Positions 26,562 to 36,758 are shown, counted from the stretch's first letter. The stretch is 64,000 nt of DNA from Kaistella yonginensis (GCF_030409525.1 NZ_JAUFQB010000017.1:1-64000), one strand, 5' to 3'. Notes: generated by a model not told the origin, from the letters alone. A program made the numbers and translations.

Positions 26562-28640
26562 CTACCAGATCACGACTCTGTTTTCGGGTTTTACGTAGTG
26601 CTGATCTCCTTCTTTTACATCGAAAGCTTTGTAGAAGGCATCGGTGTTTAGAAGGGGTCCGAAGGCGCGGTACAAACCAGGTGAATGTTCATCGGTTTTG
26701 ATTTGATTGATTAAGGCGGCCTCCTTCTGAAGGGTTCGCCACACGGTGGCCCAACTCATAAAAAAGCGCTGATCTTGCGTATATCCACTAATTTTTCCTG
26801 GATTTCCGTGGTCTTTCAGGTACATTTGTAAAGCATCATACGCAATATTTACGCCGCCTAAATCGGCAATATTTTCACCATTGGTAAAGGTTCCATTGAC
26901 AAAAGTTCCTTTCACAGGCTCGTATTTATCATACTGTGCTGCCAGGGATTTGGTTGCTTTTTCGAAATTGGCTTTATCAGCAGGAGTCCACCAATCAACT
27001 AAGTTTCCATCGGCATCAAACTGGGCACCGGAGTCATCAAAACCATGCGTCATTTCGTGACCGATCACGGCACCGATTCCACCAAAATTAATAGCGGCAT
27101 CTGCTTTTGGATTAAAGAATGGCGGTTGTAAAATTGCAGCTGGGAATACGATTTCGTTGTTCACCGGATTGTAGTAAGCGTTCACCGTTTGTGGCGTCAT
27201 TCCCCACTCTGTGCGATCTACAGGCTTACCAACTTTCTCTAATTCACGGTCATATTGCCAAGCGGTAACGTTTTGAAGGTTTCCGTATAGAGTGCCACCG
27301 TTTTCTTTTGATTGTACTTTTAAAGTGGAATAATCCTTCCACTTGTCGGGATAAGCCACTTTTACGGTAAATTTATTCAGTTTATTTAAGGCTTTTTCTT
27401 TGGTTACGGATGACATCCAGGTCAAATTGTTGATGTGAGATTCAAAACTTTTTTTCAAATATCCGATCAGCTCAACCATTTGTGCTTTCGCTTCAGCGGG
27501 AAAGTATTTATCCACATATAATTTTCCGAACGCTTCACCCAAGCTGCCGTTAATTAATTCGAAACCTCTTTTATCTTGGGCTCGCTGAACATCCTGGCCT
27601 CTTAAATATTTACCATAAAACGCAAATTTTATATCATCTAAATCTTGGGAAAGATAGCTTGCGCTACCAGAAAGTAGATGAAATTTCATATAATCTTTAA
27701 GCAATGGAAGATTTTTTTTGTTAATGAACTGATCGAGGTTTTCGTAGTATTTCAGTTCACCAATAATGGCTCGATCGGTATTTACACCGACCGCGCTCAA
27801 ATAAGTTGGCAGGTCGATATTCTTTACCAATTTCGAAAGCTCTGGCATCGTGCGAGGGTTGTATTGCAACGTCGCATCTCGACTTTGCTCATTGGTCAGT
27901 AAAGTCTGCGCCATACTTTTTTCGAAACTTACAATGTTTTTCGCCGTGGCAGCTGAGTTTTTATACCCTAAAACATTCAACATTTGAGCAACATAATCGG
28001 TATACTTTGCCACCGTTTCTGTGTTTTTAGGATTCTCTTTCTGGTAGTAGTCTCTACCCAAGCCTAGACTTGCGTCTCCTAAGTAAATGGCATTCATCTT
28101 CGAGTCTTTCAAATCAGAAAAAACACCCCAAGCATAGAAAGGGTTCTCGCCATTTTTAGTGGCCTGGATTAAATATTTTTGTAAATCGGTCAGCGATTTA
28201 ATACCGTCTATTTTTGCTAAATCAGCTTTGATGGGAGAAATCCCATCGGCATTCCTTTTAGACATATCCATATAAGTGGCATATAAATCCTGAATTTTTT
28301 TGCCTTCGCTGCCCGGAGCGAATTGGTCATTTAATAAGGAACGAAGAATGGTCATCGAATTATTATCGGTGTCTTCTGCCAATTTATTAAACGAACCCCA
28401 GGTTGATTTATCTGCCGGAATGGTCGCGGTCTTCATCCAAGTTCCATTTACAAAATTATAGAAATCATCTTGTGGCCGTATTGATTGATCAAACGTTGAA
28501 AAATCCAAGCCGTTTTCTGGCAATTCTTTTACGGTTACTGTGGAAATTGCTGATTCTGGTGTACTTACCGCTTTTGATACGCAGGAGTTAAGAGTAATCA
28601 ATCCGGCAAAAGCCAAAATACTTAGGTTACTATTTTTCAT
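26562..28640 (-). CDS. M13 family zinc metallopeptidase, copy 2
   Basis: 692 residues, same architecture as copy 1: lipoprotein signal (LITLNSC, Cys20), RPQDDFYNFVNGTWMK, catalytic HEMTH (zinc ligands H528 and H532, base E529), third ligand E589 in GENIADLGG, and the C-terminal IKTDEHSPGLYRAFGP and W. All catalytic residues are kept, so both copies should be active secreted endopeptidases. The two genes run head-to-tail with repeat elements between them, an evident tandem duplication that has diverged throughout. Confidence 0.95.
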   Translation of the reverse strand: MKNSNLSILAFAGLITLNSCVSKAVSTPESAISTVTVKELPENGLDFSTFDQSIRPQDDFYNFVNGTWMKTATIPADKSTWGSFNKLAEDTDNNSMTILRSLLNDQFAPGSEGKKIQDLYATYMDMSKRNADGISPIKADLAKIDGIKSLTDLQKYLIQATKNGENPFYAWGVFSDLKDSKMNAIYLGDASLGLGRDYYQKENPKNTETVAKYTDYVAQMLNVLGYKNSAATAKNIVSFEKSMAQTLLTNEQSRDATLQYNPRTMPELSKLVKNIDLPTYLSAVGVNTDRAIIGELKYYENLDQFINKKNLPLLKDYMKFHLLSGSASYLSQDLDDIKFAFYGKYLRGQDVQRAQDKRGFELINGSLGEAFGKLYVDKYFPAEAKAQMVELIGYLKKSFESHINNLTWMSSVTKEKALNKLNKFTVKVAYPDKWKDYSTLKVQSKENGGTLYGNLQNVTAWQYDRELEKVGKPVDRTEWGMTPQTVNAYYNPVNNEIVFPAAILQPPFFNPKADAAINFGGIGAVIGHEMTHGFDDSGAQFDADGNLVDWWTPADKANFEKATKSLAAQYDKYEPVKGTFVNGTFTNGENIADLGGVNIAYDALQMYLKDHGNPGKISGYTQDQRFFMSWATVWRTLQKEAALINQIKTDEHSPGLYRAFGPLLNTDAFYKAFDVKEGDQHYVKPENRVVIW

Positions 28641-28701
28641 GGAGACAACTTTATTATTTAGTCTAAAAATAATTTTATTTGTTACAACAGTCTAAAAATA
28701 A

Positions 28702-28730
28702 AAAAGTCATTCGGCTTGAATGACTTTTCT
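28702..28730. terminator. Terminator after the GIN-domain gene
   Basis: AAAAGTCATTC pairs perfectly with GAATGACTTTT around 5 nt, immediately downstream of the minus-strand stop at 28735. Confidence 0.8.
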
Positions 28731-28734
28731 ATAC

Positions 28735-29397
28735 TTATTTGAAATTGATTTTCCCACCGATTACATTTTTATACTTACGATCGTTGGGATCACCATAAAC
28801 ATCAATAGTACCGCCAGCTCTGGTTTTTGCATCGACCGATTCGGTCGCATAAACTTCGGCAATTCCGCCAGCATTTGCGGTAATCGTGGCATTTTTAGAA
28901 TCTAAATTCTGACCGTAGAATTTACCTCCAGAATTCACGACTATATCTTGATAATCTGCTGTTCCGGTCACTACAATTTCACCCCCAGAATTGGTTTTCA
29001 CAGTGAGCTTTCCCGTATCGACTCCTACATTTACTTTTGAACCTTCATTTGCGGTGAGGCTTACCATATTTGCCTTCCAAGTTTCAGACGAACTTACCGA
29101 TGAACCCTGACTTGCCTGAATAGCATTTAAATTTCGATAATACACTTTGACCGACACCTGATTTCCCTGCAAAATTTTTGCCGGTGACATTCTGATTTTC
29201 AATTCCCCATTTTTATTGACAGTTTCTACGTTGGCATCATCGCTGGAGCTTTCAACCTTATTTTCATTAGATGGAATGATCACGACCGTAATTTTATCAT
29301 AAACTTTCAAAGAGGAAAACTCTCCCACATCTCTACTTAACTGAGCAAAGGAAAATTGAAATCCCAATACCAATAAACTTCCTAATATCTTTTTCAT
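28735..29397 (-). CDS. Secreted GIN-domain (DUF2807) protein
   Basis: 220 residues: signal peptide (MKKILGSLLVLGFQFSFAQ) and a putative auto-transporter adhesin head GIN domain, recognisable from the repeated short beta-helix turns (NSGGKFYGQNLDSKNATITANAGGIAEVYA, shown as separate motifs NSGGKFYG, ANAGGIAEV and RAGGTIDVYG). These proteins form a right-handed beta solenoid in the periplasm or cell surface; biochemical roles are unknown. It lacks a T9SS tail. Divergent from the repair cassette. Confidence 0.85.
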   Translation of the reverse strand: MKKILGSLLVLGFQFSFAQLSRDVGEFSSLKVYDKITVVIIPSNENKVESSSDDANVETVNKNGELKIRMSPAKILQGNQVSVKVYYRNLNAIQASQGSSVSSSETWKANMVSLTANEGSKVNVGVDTGKLTVKTNSGGEIVVTGTADYQDIVVNSGGKFYGQNLDSKNATITANAGGIAEVYATESVDAKTRAGGTIDVYGDPNDRKYKNVIGGKINFK

Positions 29398-29585
29398 AAT
29401 TTTAAATTAAATTCAGTACCAATAACGGTTTTTACGTCTTTTTATTTCTTGTACTTTCAATTTTTATAACATCGAAAATAATTCTAATTATCATAATTTA
29501 GTACGATTTATTACCAAATTGAAAAAAGGTGTAATATTTGAATACCCTTACCGACTTATCACAACAAAATATTTCCGGGAATCCT

Positions 29586-30608
29586 ATGAAATCAAAAACA
29601 TTTATAAAACTCACCAACAAAGGAATCTACTGCATCCCAGGTAAATTTTATATTGATCCGTGGAAGCCGGTTGATTTTGCCGTAATTTCTCATGGACATG
29701 GCGACCATGCGCGCTGGGGCATGAAAAAATATTTATGTCACCATTTTACCAAACCTATTTTACAACATCGAATTGGGTCGGATATTGAGATTCAAACGCT
29801 TGGTTATGGCGAAGAAATTAGCATTAATGGTGTTAAAGTTTCGATGATCCCCGCTGGACATATTATCGGATCCGCTCAAATCAAAATGGAATACAAAGGC
29901 TATGTCATCGTATTTTCGGGAGATTACAAAACAGATGACGACGGATTATCAACACCATTTGAAGTAGTGCGATGTGATGAATTTATTACAGAAAGTACTT
30001 TTGGACTTCCTATTTATCACTGGTTACAACCGCAGGAATATGCAGAATTAATGAAATCCTGGGTTCAGAACAACAGAGAAAATGGAAAGACCTCTGTATT
30101 CATCGGCTATTCTCTCGGAAAAGCGCAGCGGGTAATGAAATCCATCGAAGACAGTGGAAAAATATACGTACACCGCTCGATTGGAAAATTAAATGAAGGA
30201 ATGGAGTCCGTCGGGATCAAACTACCGGCTTATGAAACATTGGATTTTCAGGAAAGCGTGAAACACGTAGATGGCGAAATCGTGATTTTGCCTCCCGCCT
30301 TATTTGAGTCAAATATTATAAAAAAAATACCCAATCGTGCCACAGCTTTTTGTTCCGGCTGGATGCAAGTTCGGGGTTCCCGACGGTGGCGCTCAGCAGA
30401 TGCAGGGTTCGCTATTTCTGATCATGCCGACTGGAATGGGTTAATCGATACGGTAAAAGCCACCGGCGCAGAAAAAGTGTATGTCACTCACGGACAAACC
30501 GCCGTATTTTCAAAATATTTAAATGAGATCGGAATTAATGCCGTAGAATTAAAAACCATTTTCGGCGATGAAGAAATCGCGGAAAAAGAAATGATTGAAA
30601 AAGAATGA
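29586..30608 (+). CDS. Ligase-associated DNA exonuclease (metallo-beta-lactamase fold)
   Basis: 340 residues from the ATG at 29586; the frame extends 16 codons upstream to a TTG, less likely. The MBL/CPSF signature is VISHGHGDHARWG (about 35-50), then MIPAGHIIGSAQI, FSGDYKTDDDG, GYSLGKAQR and the C-terminal FAISDHADW. In Pseudomonas the homologous nuclease (Exe) belongs to a four-gene repair cluster with a ligase, an Lhr-like helicase and a phosphoesterase, all of which follow here. The ATGA overlap with the ligase gene shows translational coupling. Confidence 0.92.
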   Translation: MKSKTFIKLTNKGIYCIPGKFYIDPWKPVDFAVISHGHGDHARWGMKKYLCHHFTKPILQHRIGSDIEIQTLGYGEEISINGVKVSMIPAGHIIGSAQIKMEYKGYVIVFSGDYKTDDDGLSTPFEVVRCDEFITESTFGLPIYHWLQPQEYAELMKSWVQNNRENGKTSVFIGYSLGKAQRVMKSIEDSGKIYVHRSIGKLNEGMESVGIKLPAYETLDFQESVKHVDGEIVILPPALFESNIIKKIPNRATAFCSGWMQVRGSRRWRSADAGFAISDHADWNGLIDTVKATGAEKVYVTHGQTAVFSKYLNEIGINAVELKTIFGDEEIAEKEMIEKE

Positions 30609-32185
30609 AAGATTTTGCCAACCTCATCAATGCGCTCGACAGCACCAATAAAACCACCGCCAAAATAGAAGCGATGGTTACTTATTTGGAAACCGCAAAC
30701 GCCAGTGACAAGTTGTGGTTCTTGGCTTTATTTACAGGCAAGCGTCCGAAAAGACCAGTCAATACCAACCTTTTAAAACAATGGGCTTTAGAAATAACGC
30801 AACTGCCGGAATGGCTTTTCATTGAATCCTACTCAGCGGTTGGCGATTTAGGCGAGACCTTATCGTTGATTCTGCCTCAGGCTGAAAATGAAATTGAGAA
30901 ATCTTTGACCCAATGGATGACCGAATTAATTGCATTAAAAAATCAAACAGAAGATGAAAAGAAAAAATATGTGCAGCAGTCTTGGAATGGATTGAACCAT
31001 GTAGAGCGGTTTATTTTCAACAAATTAATAGGTGGCAGTTTCCGAATTGGAGTTTCTAAAAAACTACTGATCAATGCACTTTCCAAATTCTCGGGAGTTG
31101 ATGGAAACATCCTAATGCACTCCATAATGGGAAAATGGCAAATGGAAGATGAAACTTTTAGCGATTTAATTCAGGGCACCAACATTAATCCAGATGACTC
31201 CAAACCATATCCCTTCTGCTTGGCCTATCCTTTAGAAAAAGAAACTCAGGATTTGGGCGACCGAAATAATTGGCAGGCAGAATTCAAATGGGATGGTATT
31301 CGCGGACAGTTTATCAAAAGAAATGACGAGATTTTCATTTGGTCACGCGGCGAGGAATTGGTTACGGAGCAGTTTCCAGAAATCGTGACAGCTTTAAAAC
31401 AAGTCGTCGGAAACTTTGTAATTGACGGCGAAATTCTCGTTGTTAAAGATAATCGTGTTCTAAATTTCAATGAATTACAGAAACGCTTAAACCGTAAAAC
31501 GATTCCAAAGAAATTGCTGGAAGAACTTCCGGTTCATATTTTCGTGTATGACATTTTAGAACTGGAATTTGCGGATTTAAGAGAAAAACCTTTATCTGAA
31601 AGAAGATTACTTTTAGAAACTTTAATTCAAAACTCCCCAGTTGAAAGAATTAGAATTTCAGAAATTGTTCATGCTGAAACATGGGAAGGTTTAGCGGAAG
31701 TTCGGGAAAATTCTCGAGACAACAACTCAGAGGGTTTGATGCTGAAAGAAAATAATTCTCGTTATCATGCGGGTAGAAAAAAAGGCGATTGGTGGAAATG
31801 GAAAGTCAGTCCGCTGACGATTGATGCTGTTTTAATTTATGCTCAAAAAGGCTCGGGACGACGTAGCAGTTATTACACGGATTATACTTTTGCCGTTAAA
31901 AATGAAGATCAACTCGTCACCATTGCAAAGGCATATTCGGGCTTAACCGATAAAGAAATCATGGAAGTGAGCAAGTTTGTGAATAAAAATGCCCTTGAAA
32001 AATTTGGTCCGGTTCGAACCGTAAAACCTGAACTGGTTTTTGAAATTGCCTTTGAAGGAATTGGATTCAGCAGTCGGCATAAAAGTGGCGTGGCATTAAG
32101 ATTTCCCAGAATTGTTCGTTGGCGGCGTGATAAAACCGTCGCAGAAATTGATGAATTGAAAGAAATTAAAAAATTGATTACTTAA
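30605..32185 (+). CDS. ATP-dependent DNA ligase of the Lhr/exonuclease cassette
   Basis: 526 residues: N-terminal DNA-binding domain (1-210), nucleotidyltransferase domain with motif I EFKWDGIRGQ (adenylated lysine K228), motif III FVIDGEILV, motif IV EGLMLK, motif V WWKWK, and a C-terminal OB domain (PELVFEIAFEGI). It seals nicks using ATP, beyond the NAD-dependent LigA that flavobacteria also carry. The start codon lies inside the stop of the exonuclease gene (4-bp overlap). Repair role is from the studied homologous cluster; not LigD, since no polymerase or Ku is here. Confidence 0.95.
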   Translation: MKDFANLINALDSTNKTTAKIEAMVTYLETANASDKLWFLALFTGKRPKRPVNTNLLKQWALEITQLPEWLFIESYSAVGDLGETLSLILPQAENEIEKSLTQWMTELIALKNQTEDEKKKYVQQSWNGLNHVERFIFNKLIGGSFRIGVSKKLLINALSKFSGVDGNILMHSIMGKWQMEDETFSDLIQGTNINPDDSKPYPFCLAYPLEKETQDLGDRNNWQAEFKWDGIRGQFIKRNDEIFIWSRGEELVTEQFPEIVTALKQVVGNFVIDGEILVVKDNRVLNFNELQKRLNRKTIPKKLLEELPVHIFVYDILELEFADLREKPLSERRLLLETLIQNSPVERIRISEIVHAETWEGLAEVRENSRDNNSEGLMLKENNSRYHAGRKKGDWWKWKVSPLTIDAVLIYAQKGSGRRSSYYTDYTFAVKNEDQLVTIAKAYSGLTDKEIMEVSKFVNKNALEKFGPVRTVKPELVFEIAFEGIGFSSRHKSGVALRFPRIVRWRRDKTVAEIDELKEIKKLIT

Positions 32186-32206
32186 ATCACTAGATTTTAA
32201 ACCGAA

Positions 32207-34660
32207 ATGACCGAAAAATTTAAGAATTCGACCGGATTTCAAATCATCAAAAAATGGATGGATGAAAAAGACCGTGAACCTTTCGGTTTTCAGTCGGAAA
32301 CGTGGTATAAGTTTTCGCAGAATTACTCGGGAATGGTCATCGCACCTACAGGTTTTGGGAAAACCTTTTCGGTATTTTTAGCAGTCATTATCGATTATAT
32401 GAACCACCCGGAAAATTACAAACCCGGAATGAAACTGCTTTGGATTACGCCATTGCGAGCGTTAGCAAAAGATATTGCGAAAGCGATGACCGAAGCTTTG
32501 GAGGAAATTGGTTTGGACTGGGAAGTTTCCGTCCGCAATGGAGATACACCAACTGCCGTTCGCGCAAAACAAACCAGAAAAATGCCGGACATTTTAATAA
32601 TTACTCCGGAAAGTCTGCATTTATTGCTCGCCCAAAAACAGCATCAAAAATTTTTCAATAATCTACACTGCATCGTGGTTGACGAGTGGCATGAATTGCT
32701 CAGTTCCAAACGGGGAGTCATGACAGAACTTGCAGTCTCGCGAATTTTCAGTTATCAGGAAAAATTAAAAATTTGGGGAATTACGGCAACCATCGGTAAT
32801 CTAGATCAAGCCTTGCAAGTGCTGATTCCCTATCCTATTAAAAAAACAAAAATCGTCGCCAAAGAAAAAAAGAAGATTGAAATTCAATCGGTTTTTCCTG
32901 ATGATGTTGAAGTTTTGCCTTGGGCCGGCCATTTAGGAACCAAACTCGCTGATAAAATCATCCCGATTATTCTGGAAAGTAAGACTACTTTGGTTTTTAC
33001 CAATACGCGAAGTCAGGCCGAAATGTGGTATCAGGTTTTGTTAAATACGCATCCAGATTTTGCCGGACAAATCGCAATCCACCACAGTTCGGTTGATAAA
33101 GATATTCGAATTTGGATTGAGGAAAATCTATCTTCAGGGTATTTAAAAGCCGTGATTTCCACTTCATCTTTGGATTTAGGAGTTGATTTCAAACCCGTAG
33201 ACACTGTTATTCAAATAGGCTCCAGCAAAGGGATTGCACGTTTTTTACAGCGCGCTGGACGAAGCGGACATTCACCGTTTGAAACCTCCAAAATTTATTT
33301 TGTTCCCACCCATTCTTTAGAACTTATTGAAGTGGCAGCCTTAAAAGAAGCCGTTAAACAAAATAAAATTGAACCTCGTGAACCCTTGGTTTTAAGTTAT
33401 GATGTTCTGCTTCAATTCCTCTTGACCTTGGCTGTTGGAGAAGGTTTTAACGAAAAAGAAACCTTTCATCAAATTAAGCAGACCAATGCTTTTGAACAAC
33501 TCTCTGCGGAAGAATGGAAGTGGATTCTCACGTTTATCACCATCGGTGGGAAATTAAAAAACTACGAAGAATATCATAAAGTCGTCATCGAAAACAATTT
33601 GTATAAAGTGATTTCCCGGCGAATCGCGATGCTGCACCGCATGAATATTGGTACGATTGTAAGTGACTCTATGTTGAAAGTCAAATTTTTCAGCGGTGGA
33701 TATATTGGAATGATTGAAGAGTATTTCATTTCCAAATTAAAGAAAAATGATAAATTCATTTTGGCTGGACGAGTACTTGAAGTTTCACACGTCAAGGAAA
33801 TGACAGTTTATGTTCGGAACTCCAGTGGTAAGGGAATTGTCCCCAGTTATCTGGGTGGACGATTGCCCCTGTCTTCTTATTTAAGTGTTTTTTTAAGACA
33901 GAAACTTTCAGAATCGTTGCATGCAAAAACATCGGAAAAAGAACTGCGGTTTTTACATCCGCTGTTGGTCAGTCAGCAAGAACATTCGCACATTCCGACT
34001 GAAAAAGAATTTTTGGTAGAGCGGATTAAAACGCGGGAGGGTCATCATCTGTTTATGTATCCGTTTGAAGGTAGATTAATTCATGAAGTCATGTCGGCTT
34101 TAATTGCGTATCGACTTTCACGAATTTCCCCTATTTCGTTCTCCATCGCCATGAATGATTATGGATTTGAATTGTTTTCAAAACTAGAAATCCCTTTGAC
34201 CGAAGAAAATATTCACGAAATACTTTCCAAAGAGAATTTGCTGCGTGATGTAATGGCATCGGTAAATTCCACCGAAATGGCCCGACGAAAGTTTCGCGAC
34301 ATTGCCGTTATTTCTGGAATGGTAATTCGCAACTATCCGGGACAGCAGAAAAACAATAAAAATCTGCAGTCGTCGTCTGGACTAATATTTAATGTTTTAG
34401 AGGATTATGATCCCGAGAATTTGTTATTAAAACAGGCCTTTTCCGAAGTATTCTACCAGCAAATAGACGAAGCCAGATTGGTTAAATCCTTCGAACGGAT
34501 TCATGAAAGTGAGATTATTATTAAAAATTCAAATACCTTTACCCCGTTGAGTTTTCCCATTAAAGTCGACAGTTTGCGCCAAAGCTTGAGCAGCGAAGAT
34601 TTAAAAGCCCGAATTCTACGAATGAAAATGGACGCCATGAAAAAGAAAATGAAAAAATGA
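32207..34660 (+). CDS. Ligase-associated DNA damage response DEXH-box helicase (Lhr-core-like)
   Basis: 817 residues: SF2 helicase core with Q/GFQ at 26-31, Walker A APTGFGKT (46-53), DEWH box (159-162), motif III-like TATIG, motif IV/V STSSLDLGVD and motif VI QRAGRSGH, followed by winged-helix and Lhr-type C-terminal domains. Homologues are 3'-to-5' ssDNA translocases. It begins 21 bp after the ligase stop and overlaps the next gene by 4 bp (ATGA). This size is the Lhr-Core type; the long C-terminal part of full Lhr is absent. Confidence 0.95.
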   Translation: MTEKFKNSTGFQIIKKWMDEKDREPFGFQSETWYKFSQNYSGMVIAPTGFGKTFSVFLAVIIDYMNHPENYKPGMKLLWITPLRALAKDIAKAMTEALEEIGLDWEVSVRNGDTPTAVRAKQTRKMPDILIITPESLHLLLAQKQHQKFFNNLHCIVVDEWHELLSSKRGVMTELAVSRIFSYQEKLKIWGITATIGNLDQALQVLIPYPIKKTKIVAKEKKKIEIQSVFPDDVEVLPWAGHLGTKLADKIIPIILESKTTLVFTNTRSQAEMWYQVLLNTHPDFAGQIAIHHSSVDKDIRIWIEENLSSGYLKAVISTSSLDLGVDFKPVDTVIQIGSSKGIARFLQRAGRSGHSPFETSKIYFVPTHSLELIEVAALKEAVKQNKIEPREPLVLSYDVLLQFLLTLAVGEGFNEKETFHQIKQTNAFEQLSAEEWKWILTFITIGGKLKNYEEYHKVVIENNLYKVISRRIAMLHRMNIGTIVSDSMLKVKFFSGGYIGMIEEYFISKLKKNDKFILAGRVLEVSHVKEMTVYVRNSSGKGIVPSYLGGRLPLSSYLSVFLRQKLSESLHAKTSEKELRFLHPLLVSQQEHSHIPTEKEFLVERIKTREGHHLFMYPFEGRLIHEVMSALIAYRLSRISPISFSIAMNDYGFELFSKLEIPLTEENIHEILSKENLLRDVMASVNSTEMARRKFRDIAVISGMVIRNYPGQQKNNKNLQSSSGLIFNVLEDYDPENLLLKQAFSEVFYQQIDEARLVKSFERIHESEIIIKNSNTFTPLSFPIKVDSLRQSLSSEDLKARILRMKMDAMKKKMKK

Positions 34661-35301
34661 CTTTGCACACCCTAGAAAAAACTGTACAAAACGAAAAATT
34701 GATCTTTACCAATCAGCGCGCCTTATTTTGGGAGAAAAACAACTCGCTTATTATTAGCGATTTACACTTAGGAAAAACCGCCTATTTTCGAAAAAACGGA
34801 ATACCAGTGCCTTCGGATATTTTAGAAGATGATTTGGAGAGACTCGATGAATTAATTCAGCATTTTGAAGCCAAAGAATTGCTGGTGGTTGGCGATTTTT
34901 TACATGCAGGAAAAAATACAGATTTTGAGCTGTTTGAAATCTGGCGTAAGCATAAACTCGAATTAAAAATAACCGTAATCAAAGGAAATCATGATCTTCG
35001 TCATGCGAGTTTTTTAAGCAATTTAAATATTGTAATCATCGAAGATTTTTTATTTAAAAAACCTTTCACCTTTATTCATATACCCGAAAATACGGACACC
35101 CGCTTTTCTATTTCAGGACATCTTCATCCTGGGGTTATGGTAAAATTAGAAAAAAGAAAATCGGTACGACTCCCCTGTTTTCGCATAGCGGAAAATCAAA
35201 TAATACTGCCCGCCTTCAGTAAATTTACAGGTTTAGACACGCAGTGTTGCCAGGATTTTGAATGTATTGCCTTTACGGAGGATTTGATTTTTGAACTTTA
35301 A
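34657..35301 (+). CDS. pdeM: Ligase-associated DNA damage response metallophosphoesterase PdeM
   Basis: 214 residues with the calcineurin-like phosphoesterase motifs in order: SDLHLGKTAYFRKNGIPVP (about 35-53), GDFLHAG, KGNHDLR and SGHLHPG. Family members are Mn-dependent nucleases or phosphodiesterases that complete the helicase-ligase-exonuclease set. Its ATG overlaps the helicase stop. It converges with cinA at a distance of only 11 bp, so no separate terminator fits between them. Confidence 0.93.
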   Translation: MTLHTLEKTVQNEKLIFTNQRALFWEKNNSLIISDLHLGKTAYFRKNGIPVPSDILEDDLERLDELIQHFEAKELLVVGDFLHAGKNTDFELFEIWRKHKLELKITVIKGNHDLRHASFLSNLNIVIIEDFLFKKPFTFIHIPENTDTRFSISGHLHPGVMVKLEKRKSVRLPCFRIAENQIILPAFSKFTGLDTQCCQDFECIAFTEDLIFEL

Positions 35302-35312
35302 GATTTCATAAA

Positions 35313-36566
35313 TTAATAGTTTTCCCGAATTAAAATCTCTACCAAATCTTGCAAAACCCGCTGCGAAACGAAACTCACAAAATCAGTTCTTTCGAAATGG
35401 GGCAAATGAATACGGCTGGTCTTTTCAAATTCATTAATCCGAATTGAATAAAAAGCGGTGCCAATTTCATTATTAAACTCATCGGTATTTGGCCCAGCAA
35501 CTCCCGTTGTAGAAAGAGAAATCGCCGTTCTGAATAATTTCTGAGCACCCAAACTCATTTCCTGAGCTACTTCTGCGGATACCACGGTTTTTTCACGAAT
35601 CGTTTTTTCGGAAACACCCAATATTTCAATTTTTTTGTACGCATCATAAGCGACCATGCCACCGAGGAAATACTTGGAACTGCCAGGAATTGAAGTCAAC
35701 AACTTCGATAATTCACCCCCTGTAAAACTTTCAGCTGTAGAAATGGTGAGTTTTTTTTTATTTAAAATTTCTTGTAAGATTTCCTGAATATCATCTCCAT
35801 CCCAAGAAATAACATGGGATCCAATTAAAGGATTTAGTTTATCTACTTCATTACTAATCTTTTTTTCCAGCGTTTTCTTGTTTTTTCCTTGCGAAGTCAA
35901 TCTCAATTTAATCCGATTTCCCACGGGAAGATAAGAGAGCGAGATTTCTTTTGGCAACGCCAATTCCCAGGATTCGATTTGTTCAGACAGTAAGCTTTCC
36001 GGAATACCGACCACAGAAACCGTGTGCGTAACGATATGATTTAACCCAAATTTTTCTGTGAGAAAGGGAATTATTTTATCTTTTATCAAGGGTTTCACTT
36101 CGAAAGGAACGCCAGGTAAGCTGAACACCATTTTACCATTTTCCTGAATTAGCTGACAAGGTGCACTGCCAAAGTCATTTTGAAAAACAATAGCTTTGCT
36201 TAAAACTTCTGCTTGTGACCTATTTAATTCTAAAAGATGAGCACGCCCTCTTTTTTCAAAATACCGACCAAGATGAGCAAAAGTTTCTGGATCTAAAATG
36301 ATTTCATCATTAAAATATTCTTTGAAGGCGGTTTTAGTTTTGTCATCTTTTGTGGGGCCGAGACCGCCGGTCGTAATGACCATATCTGCGCGTTCAAAAG
36401 CAGATTTTAGACTTTGTTTTATACTTTCGACTTCATCTGAAATGGTAAAAATCTGCGCCACAGGAATCCCGATTTTCTTCAGTTCGGTGGCAATAAAATT
36501 AGAATTGGTATCAACGGTATTTCCCGATAAAATTTCGTCACCGATGGTGATAAGTACAGCTTTCAT
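35313..36566 (-). CDS. cinA: CinA family protein (nicotinamide-nucleotide amidase / competence-damage inducible)
   Basis: 417 residues, both CinA domains: N-terminal MoCF-like/ADP-ribose pyrophosphatase domain (ITIGDEILSGNTVDTNS, TTGGLGPTKDD) and C-terminal NMN deamidase domain (about 260-417, STAESFTGG and STTGVAGPNTDE). It recycles pyridine nucleotides by converting NMN to nicotinic acid mononucleotide. Linked historically with competence. Standalone gene converging with the repair cassette; a TTG-N22-TATTTTTA promoter-like pair lies just upstream (imperfect). Confidence 0.93.
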   Translation of the reverse strand: MKAVLITIGDEILSGNTVDTNSNFIATELKKIGIPVAQIFTISDEVESIKQSLKSAFERADMVITTGGLGPTKDDKTKTAFKEYFNDEIILDPETFAHLGRYFEKRGRAHLLELNRSQAEVLSKAIVFQNDFGSAPCQLIQENGKMVFSLPGVPFEVKPLIKDKIIPFLTEKFGLNHIVTHTVSVVGIPESLLSEQIESWELALPKEISLSYLPVGNRIKLRLTSQGKNKKTLEKKISNEVDKLNPLIGSHVISWDGDDIQEILQEILNKKKLTISTAESFTGGELSKLLTSIPGSSKYFLGGMVAYDAYKKIEILGVSEKTIREKTVVSAEVAQEMSLGAQKLFRTAISLSTTGVAGPNTDEFNNEIGTAFYSIRINEFEKTSRIHLPHFERTDFVSFVSQRVLQDLVEILIRENY

Positions 36567-36758
36567 AAAAAAATTTAGAGTATAAAAATACTGAATTTTA
36601 TTCCATCGATTGCAATATGATTCAGTCTTGTATAGGTAAGAGGTTTGCAGTACGATTGGAACAGTCTTGCTGCTAAGATGAGATTCATTGTCGTGAATTC
36701 ATAATTATTGAGCGCATTGCTTCACTTTGTTTGCATTGACAACGAAAATTAAAATTTA

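Noticed and set aside
28720-28905. Plus-strand frame antisense to the GIN-domain gene
   Set aside because: A shadow of a clear family gene on the other strand.
36600-36740. Possible shared repeat with 52240-52310 (GCTAAGAT(G/A)AG)
   Set aside because: Only about ten bases match and flanks do not align; probably chance.
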